NCBI RefSeq assembly: GCF_039729145.1
Contig: NZ_CP155793.1
Coordinates: 3,720,001 to 3,784,000, forward strand
DNA: 64,000 nt
Direction of reading: 5' to 3'
Source of the DNA: Microbacterium sp. SY138
GTDB taxonomy: Bacteria; Actinomycetota; Actinomycetes; Actinomycetales; Microbacteriaceae
The notes under the pieces are model-generated. The model was not told the DNA's origin, searched no databases, and saw only the letters and a list, made by a program, of their open reading frames with translations. Below, piece by piece: positions 33,873-42,337 of this stretch. The position numbers were made by a program, and so were the translations under genes. Each line of letters begins with the position of its first letter. The first letter of the stretch is position 1.

Positions 33873-35240
33873 TCAGTCCCGGCGCTTCGCCGTGCGCGTC
33901 GTCTTCGCTGTCAGCGCCATGGCGTCGGCTGCCCACGCTGTGAGTCGTTCGAGCGGGCCCTTGCCGACCGTGCGCGTCCAGATGAGCGCGCCGGCCATCA
34001 TGAGCAGTGAGAGCGCGATCCACGGCAGCACCGGGTTGGGCAGCCAGGTCGCCGCCCCCGCCAGGATGAGGATCGCCTGGACGACGTAGCCGGTGAGCGG
34101 AACCGCGCCGTAGGCCGCCAGCGGGAGAACGGCCCACCGCGCATAACGGGTCACCAGCAGGCACAGGCCGAGGACGGCCACCGCGAAGCCGCCGGATGCC
34201 AGCACCTCCAGCACGCCGCCGGAGTGGGCCGAGACGCTGATGACCGCTTCGAGCATCTTCGCGGGCGGGTCCTCCGAAGCCACGCGATCGATGTACGACT
34301 GCCCCTCTTCGATGCCGCCGCCGTCGTCCGTGAACAGCGAGGCCTTCTCCGGCGGGAAGCAGACGACGACGCCGTCACTGGTCTGGCACGCCAGTCCGGA
34401 GACGTCGACCTCGTCCCCGGGGATCATGCTGATCGAACCCGAACCCGAACCCGAACCGGACGTGGAGCTCGACGACGCGACTTCCTGCGGCGGCGACGTG
34501 AGGAGCGCACCCAGCGCGTAACCGCCGATCGCGATCAGTCCTCCGCAGACGAGCATGACGACTGCCGTCTTCACCCGGGTCAGGTCGAGGCGTCCGATCA
34601 CGAGACCAGCGCAGAGCAGCGCAGCCCAGACCGTGATCGGGTAGGTGCCGAACAGCACCAGCGACAGCCCCGGGCCGCCCAGATCCGGCGAGAGCGTGCC
34701 GATCAGGGCGAGCAGCGGCGGACCGAGGATGCCGAGTGCCGCCCCCGCGATCACCAGCACCCTGGTGCGCAGGTGCACCGTGAACGCCGCCAGGATGTAC
34801 AGCACGCCGTAGAGCGTGAGGATCACGGCGATTCCCGAGCCCAGCAGCTCGACCACGAGCCCGATCACGAAGATCGCCGCCCCGCGACCGACCAGGCGCA
34901 ACCGGATCTTCCGGAGCTCGTCCGGTGACGCGGTACGGGCACCGCCCGTCATCAGCGCGAGCGAGACCCCGGCCAGCAGGGCGAACAGGATCGAGGAGCG
35001 ACCGTTGACGATGTCCAGCCATGTCGACGGGTCGGTCAGGGTCAGGTCGGGACCGCTCGCGACCATCAGATGTGCGCCGAACATCCCCACCAGGGCGAGT
35101 CCGCGCGCGACGTCGACGCCGACGATGCGGCGCCTGCCCGTGGGGGCGCCTCCGCCGCGGCGCGGGCCGTCGCCGGAGTCGGCTGCGGAGGCGTCGGCCG
35201 TCGGCGCGGCGGAAGACGGGATGATGTGGGGCGTGCTCAC
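33873..35240 (-). CDS. DUF1624/DUF418-type multi-TM membrane protein
   Basis: 455 residues with about ten TM segments. After a 35-residue low-complexity N-terminus comes RRIVGVDVARGLALVGMFGAHL, the opening of heparan-alpha-glucosaminide acetyltransferase-like (DUF1624) proteins, with NGRSSILFALLAGVSLAL. Between TM halves lies an external loop with a Ser/Gly linker (encoded by a GAACCC-type hexamer run near 34435) and two Cys (LACQTSDGVVVC). The C-terminal part is DUF418-like. Probably an acyl-transfer membrane enzyme, substrate unknown. GTG start with GAGAGG 7 bases upstream. Confidence 0.8.
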   Translation of the reverse strand: MSTPHIIPSSAAPTADASAADSGDGPRRGGGAPTGRRRIVGVDVARGLALVGMFGAHLMVASGPDLTLTDPSTWLDIVNGRSSILFALLAGVSLALMTGGARTASPDELRKIRLRLVGRGAAIFVIGLVVELLGSGIAVILTLYGVLYILAAFTVHLRTRVLVIAGAALGILGPPLLALIGTLSPDLGGPGLSLVLFGTYPITVWAALLCAGLVIGRLDLTRVKTAVVMLVCGGLIAIGGYALGALLTSPPQEVASSSSTSGSGSGSGSISMIPGDEVDVSGLACQTSDGVVVCFPPEKASLFTDDGGGIEEGQSYIDRVASEDPPAKMLEAVISVSAHSGGVLEVLASGGFAVAVLGLCLLVTRYARWAVLPLAAYGAVPLTGYVVQAILILAGAATWLPNPVLPWIALSLLMMAGALIWTRTVGKGPLERLTAWAADAMALTAKTTRTAKRRD

Positions 35241-35371
35241 GTGGGGACCTCTCGAGGAATCGGCGGAGACCTCAAGCTCAGCACGCGCCTCCGAGGGCGC
35301 GCATCCACCCTCAGTACCGCTTCGATCCGTCGAGCGGATGAGCGTCGACGCCGCGCGCTTCCCGCCGGGCG

Positions 35372-36109
35372 TCAGTGCTGCACGCGCGCCAGGAACTCCG
35401 CCGTGGCCGCCTGCTGCGGGGCATCGAACACCTGGGTGGGCGGTCCCTGCTCGACGACGACACCGTGCTCGAGGAACACGATGCGGTCGGCGACCTCACG
35501 CGCGAACGACATCTCGTGGGTCGCCATCACGATCGTGGCGCCCTGCTGCTTCAGCTGTCGCACCAGATCGAGCACCTCGCCCACCAGCTGCGGGTCGAGG
35601 GCGCTGGTGATCTCGTCGAGCAGCAGCACCTCGGGCTGCGTGAGCACCGCGCGCACGATCGCCACGCGCTGCTGCTGTCCGCCGGAGAGCCGGTCGGGGT
35701 ACTCGTCGGCTTTGGCGCCGAGGCCGAGCGTGTCGAGCAACGCGCGTGCCTGGGCGCGCGCCTCCGTCTTGCGCATGCCGTGCACGCGCACGGCGGCGAG
35801 CGTGACGTTGTCGAGCACGGTCAGGTGCGGGAACAGGTTGAAGTGCTGGAACACGACCCCGATCCGGGCCCGCACCGCGTCGGCGTCCACCCGCGGGTCG
35901 GTGATGTCCTCGCCGGAGAGGAAGATCTGCCCGTCGTCGATGCCCTCGATGAGGTTCATGGTCTTGAGGAGGGTCGACTTGCCCGAGCCGGACGCGCCGA
36001 TCAGCACGACCACCTCGTGTGTGCCGACCGCGAGGTCGATGCCGCGCAGCACGTCATGATCGCCGAAGCGCTTGCGCACACCCCTGGCCTCGATCACGGG
36101 CACGTTCAT
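35372..36109 (-). CDS. Polar amino-acid-type ABC transporter ATPase
   Basis: 245 residues, GlnQ-like: Walker [10 protein letters not shown]-loop [17 protein letters not shown], signature [15 protein letters not shown], Walker [13 protein letters not shown] and His loop [19 protein letters not shown]. In Walker B the usual DEPTSALD reads DEITSALD (Pro to Ile), a change seen in some members. GGAGGAG precedes the ATG; the start overlaps the permease stop (ATGA). Energises import of the ligand bound by the lipoprotein at 36969-37820. Confidence 0.9.
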   Translation of the reverse strand: MNVPVIEARGVRKRFGDHDVLRGIDLAVGTHEVVVLIGASGSGKSTLLKTMNLIEGIDDGQIFLSGEDITDPRVDADAVRARIGVVFQHFNLFPHLTVLDNVTLAAVRVHGMRKTEARAQARALLDTLGLGAKADEYPDRLSGGQQQRVAIVRAVLTQPEVLLLDEITSALDPQLVGEVLDLVRQLKQQGATIVMATHEMSFAREVADRIVFLEHGVVVEQGPPTQVFDAPQQAATAEFLARVQH

Positions 36110-36972
36110 ACGACTCCTCCGGCTTGCTCGCGCTTGTTCAGACGCGCGGTGACGACATCGGTGAGGCGGATCATCGGCCAGCTGAGCACGATGAACATGA
36201 GGCCGGCGACGACGTACGGTGTGAAGTTGTAGGTCTCGGCGACCATCAGCTGTGCCGCACGGACCGCATCGACGGCGCCGAGCACCGAGATCAGCCCCAC
36301 GTCCTTCTGCATCGAGACGAAGTCGTTCATGAGGGCGGGGACGACCTTGCGCACGCCCTGCGGGATCACGACGATCCGGAGCGTCTGCCCGTGGGTCAGC
36401 CCGAGCGACCGCGCGGCGATGCGCTGCGAGGGATGCACGGCCTCCATGCCTGCACGGAGCACCTCGGCGACATAGGCGGAGTAGGTGAGGACCAGCGCGA
36501 TCGTGCCCCAGAACATCGGGGGCATGCGCGGGAAGATCATCAGCGCGGGGATGCCGAACCCCACGAGGTACAGCACGATCAGCAGCGGGATGCCACGGAA
36601 GAAGTCGGTGTAGGCCGCGGCGATCGCGCGCAGAGGGAAGAACACCGGGCCGCGCAGCGAGCGCATGGTGGCCAGGAGCGTGCCGAGGATCGCGACGCAC
36701 ACCACGGCGATGACGAGCACCAGGAGGTTGACGAGCAGTCCCTGGAAGATCGGACCGATGCTCTCCAGCGCGACCTGCGGATCGAAGAACGTCTGGCTGA
36801 CGATCGCCCAGCCGGGGGTGTTGACGACGACGACGACGAGCACCGCCAACAGGGCGATGCTGCTGCCGAACGCGATCAGGATGGATCGGGTGGTCGCCCG
36901 ACGCCGCAGAGCGCGGCGTGACAGCTCGAGTTCGCTCGGCTGCCACTCCGCGTCGACGGAGGTCGAGGTCAT
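36106..36972 (-). CDS. Polar amino-acid-type ABC transporter permease
   Basis: 288 residues with about six TM segments and the HisM/GlnP signature: FQGLLVNLLVLVIAVVCVAILGT, DFFRGIPLLIVLY, YSAYVAEVLRAGMEAVHPSQRIAARSLGLTHGQ (key part EVLRAGMEAV and ARSLGLT). Start at 36972 (MTSTSVDAEW) overlaps the binding-protein stop by ATGA. Only one permease gene is present, so the channel is probably a homodimer. Confidence 0.9.
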   Translation of the reverse strand: MTSTSVDAEWQPSELELSRRALRRRATTRSILIAFGSSIALLAVLVVVVVNTPGWAIVSQTFFDPQVALESIGPIFQGLLVNLLVLVIAVVCVAILGTLLATMRSLRGPVFFPLRAIAAAYTDFFRGIPLLIVLYLVGFGIPALMIFPRMPPMFWGTIALVLTYSAYVAEVLRAGMEAVHPSQRIAARSLGLTHGQTLRIVVIPQGVRKVVPALMNDFVSMQKDVGLISVLGAVDAVRAAQLMVAETYNFTPYVVAGLMFIVLSWPMIRLTDVVTARLNKREQAGGVV

Positions 36973-37820
36973 TTCAGGACGGGGACGTCGACCGCGTCGC
37001 TGAGCCACTTCTGCTGCAGCTCGTCGAGCGTGCCATCGTCACGCAGGGCGTCGACGGCCTTGGTGACGTCGGCCGTGAGCGCGGAGCCCTTGGGAAGGAC
37101 GATGCCGAAGTCGTCGCCGCCGTTCGCGTCGGCGAACTGACCGGTCACCACGCCGTCGTCGAGCTGGGCGCCGACGACGTAGAAGGCGCCGGGGAGGTCG
37201 GTGATCATGGCGTCGATCTGCCCGCCCTTGAGCGCGAGCACCACGTCGTCGACCGAGTTGAAGACGTTGAGGTTCGCTTCGCCGAGCTGGGCCTTGGCGA
37301 CCGTGTAGCTGGTGGTCCCGCTGGCCACGCCGACCTTGGTGGCCTTGAGCTCGTCGATCGTGGTCGCCGATGCCGCGGGCGAGCCGCCGACCGCGACGAC
37401 GGCCTGCGTGGTCGTGTAGTACGGCGACGAGAAGTCGACGGCCTTCTTGCGGTCATCCGTGATGGAGAACTGCTGCAGGTTGATGTCCCAGTCCTTGGGG
37501 CCCGGTGCGATGGCGCCGTCGAAGGTGGTGCGCACCCAGACGATGTCGTCGGCCGTGTAGCCGAGCTGCTCGGCGACGGCGTTGGCGACGGCGCCTTCGA
37601 AGCCCTCACCGTTGGAGGGGTCGTCGTCGACGAACCACGGCTCGTAGTTGGGCTCGCCCGTCGCGATCGTGAGCTTGCCCTCGGTCACGGTCGGAAGGCC
37701 CGAGCCGTCTCCGCTGCCGGAGCCGGTGGACGGCGAGCTGCAGGCGGAGAGGGTGAGGGCGACGGCTGCGGCAGCAGCGGCGACGGCTGCAGCGCGGCGG
37801 AGGGCGGGAGCGAAGGGCAC
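36969..37820 (-). CDS. Family 3 solute-binding lipoprotein (amino-acid-like ligand)
   Basis: 283 residues, GTG start at 37820 with CTGGAG 6 bases upstream. Signal peptide with Ala-rich core and lipobox LSAC; a Gly/Ser linker follows. SBP_bac_3 features: KLTIATGEPNYEPWFVDD, FEGAVANAVAEQLGY, DWDINLQQFSITDDRKKAVDFSSPYY, VGVASGTTSY and GGQIDAMITDLPGA. Ligands of this family are amino acids or small polar compounds. The transporter is followed upstream by DUF985, amidohydrolase and SAH-hydrolase-like genes on the same strand, so the ligand may be a nucleoside-linked or sulfur amino acid (inference). Confidence 0.88.
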   Translation of the reverse strand: MPFAPALRRAAAVAAAAAAVALTLSACSSPSTGSGSGDGSGLPTVTEGKLTIATGEPNYEPWFVDDDPSNGEGFEGAVANAVAEQLGYTADDIVWVRTTFDGAIAPGPKDWDINLQQFSITDDRKKAVDFSSPYYTTTQAVVAVGGSPAASATTIDELKATKVGVASGTTSYTVAKAQLGEANLNVFNSVDDVVLALKGGQIDAMITDLPGAFYVVGAQLDDGVVTGQFADANGGDDFGIVLPKGSALTADVTKAVDALRDDGTLDELQQKWLSDAVDVPVLK

Positions 37821-37897
37821 GATGACTCCAGGGCGAGAAAGGGTATGGAGAAGACGGCGAGGCAGGACGGGTCTGCCTCTGCAGACACGGTCTGCCT

Positions 37898-38326
37898 CTA
37901 CAGAGTAGGCGATGCGGCGAGTCGCCAATCGGCGAAGTCGAAACCTGGGGACACGAAGCACGACACCAGCACCTCGTCGGCGTCGAGCGGCCTCGCGGCC
38001 TGCCAGACACCGGCCGGCACACGCACCTGCGCCGCCTCTCCGGGGCCGAGCACGATCGCCGTCCCCTCGCCCGGTTCCGCACCGTCTCCGCCGAGGCGGA
38101 GTTCGAGTCGGCCCGGCCCGTGCCACAGCCACAGCTCGTCGCTGGTCACGACGTGCCATTCGCTCTTCTCCGATGGCAGGAGGAGGTAGTGGATGCAGGT
38201 GGCCGCCGGCCGCTGACCGTTCGGCGTCTCGACGGGAAGCGGGCTCGTCCAGGTGCGGCGGAACCAGCCGCCTTCCGGATGCGGGGCGAGGTCGAGCCGC
38301 TCGGCGGTGGTGGGGCGCTGTGTCAT
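37898..38326 (-). CDS. DUF985 cupin-domain protein
   Basis: 142 residues, single-domain DUF985 cupin: LDLAPHPEGGWFRRTWTSP, ATCIHYLLLPSEKSEWHVV, DELWLWHGPGRLEL, GVWQAARP and VSCFVSPGFDFADW. The family resembles sugar-epimerase-like cupins but its reaction is not established. It overlaps the amidohydrolase by ATGA and sits 77 bases before the transporter genes, so it belongs to the same unit. Confidence 0.88.
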   Translation of the reverse strand: MTQRPTTAERLDLAPHPEGGWFRRTWTSPLPVETPNGQRPAATCIHYLLLPSEKSEWHVVTSDELWLWHGPGRLELRLGGDGAEPGEGTAIVLGPGEAAQVRVPAGVWQAARPLDADEVLVSCFVSPGFDFADWRLAASPTL

Positions 38327-39636
38327 GCGACATCTCCGGGTTCGGGGGCGACCGCGGCGCGGTCGAAGGACTCGATCGCGTAGCGCACCTCGCCCGACAC
38401 GACCGTGGCGGCGGTGCGACCGGCCCCGTGGTCGACGAGTTCGGCGACGGCATCCGGTCCGGCCGGCACGTCGAAGAAGGTGAGGTCGGCGAGCGCGCCG
38501 ACGGCGAGATAGCCGGTGCGATCGGGGCCGACGTCGATGCCCATCGCGTGCGCGCCGCCGAGCGTGGCCGCTCCGAGCAGGCGAGCGTGCAGGTCGCGGT
38601 CGGTGTATCCCTGCGAGCGGGCGATGCGGGCGAGCTCGGCGACGTCGGCGAGCACGTCGAGCGAGGGGCTGGACGACAGCGAATCCGTGCCGACCGCGAT
38701 CGGGCTTCCCTCGCGCAGGTACGCCGCGATCGGCGGCTCCTCGAGCCCGATGACGGCGTTCGACCGCGGACACAGCGCGACCGTCGTGCGGCGCTCCCGC
38801 AGGATCGCGCGGTCCCTGGCGCTCATGTAAACGCCGTGCGCGATGTGGCAGTCGGGCCCGAGCACGCCGAGCTGGTCGACGAACTCGGTCGCGCTGGTGC
38901 CGAATCCGGCCTTGCGCAGCTCCTGGAAGCTGGCGAGCCCCGCCGTATGCCATGCCTGCGGGTGCTCGTGCGCGAACTCGCTCTCGAATGCGGCCTCACC
39001 GAGATGGATGTGGATGCGCCCGCCGCGCTCGCGCACGATGTCGGGGATCTCGAGGAGCGGTTCGATGTCGAGCGAGTAGGGGGCGTGCGGCGACAGACCC
39101 GTGCCCGGCGGGGTCGGCAGTGCGTCGAGGGCCTGCTCGACCTGTGTGCGACCGGTGCGCGCCCAGTCGGCGTTGGTCCAGCTCATCACCTCCCAGTAGG
39201 TGATGCCGTGCAGACCGGCGTCGTGCAGGGCGGTCGCCGCGGCCCGGTCGGTCACCACGTCGGCCACAGCGGTCGTGCCGGACCGCAGCGCCTGCGCCGC
39301 GCCGTCGGCGGCATCCACCGCCCAGTCGCGCCCGCCTTCGTACACGGGGTCGAACGCCCGCACCCAGTCGTCGAAGCCGTCGTACTGCCCGCGCCCGACC
39401 GAGGCCATGCCGGTGTACTGCAGGTGCGTGTGCGCGTTGACGAGGCCGGGGGTCAGGACGCCGGGCCAGTGCACCTCGTCGGCGTCGATGCCGCGCTCGG
39501 AGAGCGACCGCAGCACCCAGGCCCGCTCTCCGACGTGCATGATCCTGCCGTCGCGCACGGCCACGGCGCCATCGACGATCGGCGGCGCGGTGATCGGCAC
39601 CACGAGTCCTGCCGAGTACACGGTGACGGCGGTCAT
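38323..39636 (-). CDS. Amidohydrolase of the SAH/MTA deaminase type
   Basis: 437 residues of the metal-dependent amidohydrolase (TIM-barrel) superfamily: first metal site NAHTHLQYTGMASVG, HIHLGEAAFESEF, third His in HIAHGVYMS, and the Asp in AVGTDSLSSSPSLDVLADV. The pattern fits the cytosine/adenosine deaminase branch (S-adenosylhomocysteine or methylthioadenosine deaminase, TrzN-like). It overlaps the SAH-hydrolase-like gene by ATGA, which suggests they share a pathway: deamination of a homocysteine-nucleoside before hydrolysis. Real substrate unproven. Confidence 0.82.
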   Translation of the reverse strand: MTAVTVYSAGLVVPITAPPIVDGAVAVRDGRIMHVGERAWVLRSLSERGIDADEVHWPGVLTPGLVNAHTHLQYTGMASVGRGQYDGFDDWVRAFDPVYEGGRDWAVDAADGAAQALRSGTTAVADVVTDRAAATALHDAGLHGITYWEVMSWTNADWARTGRTQVEQALDALPTPPGTGLSPHAPYSLDIEPLLEIPDIVRERGGRIHIHLGEAAFESEFAHEHPQAWHTAGLASFQELRKAGFGTSATEFVDQLGVLGPDCHIAHGVYMSARDRAILRERRTTVALCPRSNAVIGLEEPPIAAYLREGSPIAVGTDSLSSSPSLDVLADVAELARIARSQGYTDRDLHARLLGAATLGGAHAMGIDVGPDRTGYLAVGALADLTFFDVPAGPDAVAELVDHGAGRTAATVVSGEVRYAIESFDRAAVAPEPGDVA

Positions 39637-41075
39637 GCGGAGACTCCTCGGAATCGTGGCGAGCGCCACTCCTGCTGCGCCTCGACCTGCGCCTCGCTGC
39701 GTTCGTCGATGCGCTCGCCCCGTGCGGCGAGGGCGGCCGTGCCGATCGTGACGTCGGCATCGGCCGGGAGCGCGTGCACGCCGGGAACCAGGTCGCGCGC
39801 GAGCAGGTGCTCGACGGCGAAGAGCTGCACCGAGAACGACAGGTCCATGATCTCGATCGGGTTGCCCTCGCCGGCCGACAGGTTCACGCAGCCGCCGCGG
39901 GCGATCACGAGGGCGCCGTCTCCGGCACGCTCGACGAAGGAGGAGGCTTCGCCCCTAGGCCCGGCGTACGGTCGCAGCGTCGACACATCGAGGTCGACCT
40001 CGTGCGGGACGCCACCGGCGACAGCGACGATCGCCGCCGCACGCACCACCGCGGCGTCGATCGTGTGCGGCGCTCCGGTCGCAGAGACGACCAGCGCTCC
40101 GGGGGCCAGTTCATGAAGCCGGCCGATCCGGTAGCCGTCGTGGGCGGCTCGCAGCGCACGGACGGGGTCCGTCTCGGTGACGGAGATCTGTACACCGAGG
40201 GCGCGCAGGTGCGCGGCGACCCCCTCGCCGACGGGCCCGTAGCCGACCACGACGGCCGGCTGGTCGCGGAGGTCGATGCCCGCGGCGTCCAGCGCATCGG
40301 CGATCGCGAACACGCACGACTGACCGGTGCCGTACCGGTTGTCGAAGGAGGTCTTGGTCAGGGCGTCGTTCACCGCGATGATCGGGATCTCGAGCACCCC
40401 CTCGCGCTCCATCAGCCGCAACGGCGTGAGTCCGCTCGTGGTCTCTTCGGCGGCGCCGCGCAGCCCCGCGGCGAGACCCTCCTCATGGGCGAGGCGGATC
40501 AGGTGCGAGCCGTCGTCGAGCAGCAGGTCGAAGCCGCGGCGCAGGAACGAGAGGGCGGCGGCGCGCTCGGCCGCACCGGTGAGCGTCGGATCGCCATCGA
40601 CGGGGATGCCGCGAGCGCGCAGCACCGCGGCGACCTCGACGTCGATCTCATCGGGGTGGGCGTAGACGGCGACGACTGCGCCCGCGTCCCGCAGCAGCAG
40701 GGCGAGCTGGGCCGTCTTGGGCTCGAGCACCATCGCGATGCCGATCCGGACCCCGCGCACCGTGCCGGCCTCGCGCAGGCGCCGTGCGAGATCGGTCGCG
40801 ACCAGCATGTGCCGTCCGGCCGCATCCACACGATCCTCGGCGGTCTCCCGCACGGGCAGCGGCGTGCCGTCGAGCAGGATGTCCGGCGTCTCCCCCGGCG
40901 CGAGGACCACACCGCCGTCTCCGAGGTGCGCACCGAGCGCTGGGAGCAGGGTGCGCAGCGCATCCGCCACGGCATCCGTCCCGACCACCGAGAAATCTCG
41001 ACCGGACACGAGCAGGTTGGTCTCGCGGGCGAAACGGCGCACCAGACGCTGGGCGGTCAGGATCTCGTCGGTCAC
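39633..41075 (-). CDS. Divergent S-adenosyl-L-homocysteine hydrolase-like enzyme
   Basis: 480 residues with the SAH-hydrolase core: EETTSGLTPLRLMEREG, INV-type NDALTKTSFDNRYGTGQS (conserved catalytic Lys, Asp, Asn), Rossmann motif VVVGYGPVGEGVAAHL, and a C-terminal GEGNPIEIMDLSFSVQLFA. In ordinary SAH hydrolases the last motif reads GHP; the His that contacts adenine is Asn here, and the usual C-terminal Lys/Tyr tail is absent, implying an altered base, possibly hypoxanthine (S-inosylhomocysteine). GTG start at 41075; TACCCT ends 6 bases upstream, a leaderless-type promoter. First gene of the six-gene unit. Confidence 0.82.
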   Translation of the reverse strand: MTDEILTAQRLVRRFARETNLLVSGRDFSVVGTDAVADALRTLLPALGAHLGDGGVVLAPGETPDILLDGTPLPVRETAEDRVDAAGRHMLVATDLARRLREAGTVRGVRIGIAMVLEPKTAQLALLLRDAGAVVAVYAHPDEIDVEVAAVLRARGIPVDGDPTLTGAAERAAALSFLRRGFDLLLDDGSHLIRLAHEEGLAAGLRGAAEETTSGLTPLRLMEREGVLEIPIIAVNDALTKTSFDNRYGTGQSCVFAIADALDAAGIDLRDQPAVVVGYGPVGEGVAAHLRALGVQISVTETDPVRALRAAHDGYRIGRLHELAPGALVVSATGAPHTIDAAVVRAAAIVAVAGGVPHEVDLDVSTLRPYAGPRGEASSFVERAGDGALVIARGGCVNLSAGEGNPIEIMDLSFSVQLFAVEHLLARDLVPGVHALPADADVTIGTAALAARGERIDERSEAQVEAQQEWRSPRFRGVSA

Positions 41076-41159
41076 CAGTCAAGGGTAGAGCCACACGAGG
41101 AGGCCCTCGCACGACAACGCATCGGGTCGCGGAACGGGATCCACCTGAGGGTAGAAACT

Positions 41160-41188
41160 GTTCTGTACAGGCACGAAGGTGCTAGTAT
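41160..41188 (+). promoter_or_regulatory. Promoter upstream of the Abi_2 gene
   Basis: TAGTAT at 41183-41188 fits a -10; GTTCTG or TTCTGT (41160-41166) stands 16-17 bases upstream as a weak -35, in a locally AT-richer stretch. Transcription would start near 41195, just before the hairpin at 41201-41240. The stretch AACTGTTCTGTACAGGCACG (41156-41175) resembles the islet repeats at 27.7 and 32.4 kb. Confidence 0.45.
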
Positions 41189-41200
41189 CGGACCATCACG

Positions 41201-41240
41201 ATCAGCCCGCTCGCCTCACGGCTCGGGCTGATTTTCTTTT
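41201..41240 (+). terminator. Intrinsic terminator/attenuator inside the Abi_2 leader (candidate small RNA end)
   Basis: ATCAGCCCG (41201-41209) and CGGGCTGAT (41224-41232) form a 9-bp stem, with a possible inner GCC/GGC pairing, directly followed by TTTTCTTTT. This is a textbook rho-independent terminator, yet it lies between the promoter and the GTG start of the Abi_2 gene (41251). Either it limits expression or it ends a short RNA of about 45 nt, comparable in position to RNAs described upstream of AbiF/Abi_2 genes. Confidence 0.7.
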
Positions 41241-41250
41241 GGGGAGACGC

Positions 41251-42252
41251 GTGGTCGAGTACACCAAGCCCTGGATGTCGATACGGCAGCAGGTTGCACA
41301 GCTCCAGGGCAGAGGCCTGATCGTTGATGACGAGGCGGCCGCCGAGCAGTTGCTCGAAGAGGTCGGCTATTACCGCCTCACGGGGTATCTTTACCCGTCT
41401 CGCCAGTCCGAGAGATTGACGGATGACCGTGGCCGCGCGTCGACTCGTGTCTTGAGCGCCTATCGGCCGAACACACATCTCGAGCACGCCGCTGCCCTGA
41501 TCGCATTCGATCGCGCACTGCGTCTGCACGTCTTGGAAGCCGTTGAACGCATCGAAGTGTCCCTTCGCACCCAAGTCGGCTACATCCTTGGCCAGACTTC
41601 CGCCTTCGCGCATCTCGATGAGCGAGTATTCACTCCGGCATTCACGGCATCGTCTGTCGACCCAGTAACTGGTGCTTTGACGAGCAGACATGCCGAGTGG
41701 ATACGCCGCGTGGATGAACGGCGCGCCAGTTCGAAAGAAGCCTTCGTCGAGCACTTTCGACGAAAGTACGACGACCAGATGCCGATCTGGGCACTGACCG
41801 AGATCCTTGAGCTCGGGCATCTTGCCAGGCTTTATCGAGGTCTGCAGAACGATCTCGCCACCCGGATCGCCCATCACTACGCAGTTCCCAGCAAGACCAT
41901 CCTCGCAAGCTGGATCGCGAGCACCAACTACGTGCGCAACGTCGCCGCACACCAGGCGCGATTGTTCAATAGGAAGCTCGTGGACGCTCCTACGAGGCCG
42001 AAGAACGACATGGTTCCGGTACTTGCACACCTGCGCGACGACGGGGCACCAAAGCAGGACTTCGGTCTTTACAATTCGTTGGCCGTCATCGCGTACCTGC
42101 TCCGGAGCATCGATGGTTCCGGAGATTGGACGCGACGTCTCAAGGAACTCGTGGCCACGTTCCCGAGCGTCCCCCACTTGGGGATCGACAGCATGGGTTT
42201 CCCAAAGGGGTGGACTCAGCTGGAGCTCTGGAGCACCAACAATTCGAACTAG
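41251..42252 (+). CDS. Abi_2 (AbiD/AbiF-like) abortive-infection protein with HEPN motif
   Basis: 333 residues from GTG 41251 (GGGGAG 6 bases upstream). Abi_2 pattern: YTKPWMSIRQQVAQLQGRGL, EEVGYYRLTGYLYP, FDRALRLHVLEAVERIEVSLRTQ, MPIWALTEILELGHLARLY, and RNVAAHQARLFNR, where R229-N230...H234 is the Rx4H HEPN RNase signature. Such proteins abort phage infection or act as RNase toxins. Codon use is less GC-biased than in neighbours (more A/T third positions), which suggests horizontal gain. An earlier in-frame start at 41179 would run through the terminator and is rejected. No separate antitoxin protein gene is visible; the upstream hairpin RNA may serve. Confidence 0.88.
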   Translation: MVEYTKPWMSIRQQVAQLQGRGLIVDDEAAAEQLLEEVGYYRLTGYLYPSRQSERLTDDRGRASTRVLSAYRPNTHLEHAAALIAFDRALRLHVLEAVERIEVSLRTQVGYILGQTSAFAHLDERVFTPAFTASSVDPVTGALTSRHAEWIRRVDERRASSKEAFVEHFRRKYDDQMPIWALTEILELGHLARLYRGLQNDLATRIAHHYAVPSKTILASWIASTNYVRNVAAHQARLFNRKLVDAPTRPKNDMVPVLAHLRDDGAPKQDFGLYNSLAVIAYLLRSIDGSGDWTRRLKELVATFPSVPHLGIDSMGFPKGWTQLELWSTNNSN

Positions 42253-42337
42253 ATTCTTCGACCTACCGCACCCGGAATGTGTCCGCGCATTTCGGCGGCC
42301 CTGGATTCGCCTCCTCCCATCGCCTTTCATGGAGCCC

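Noticed and set aside
34435..34460. GAACCC-type hexamer repeat as a regulatory element
   Set aside because: It lies inside the DUF418-type gene and simply encodes a Ser-Gly linker.
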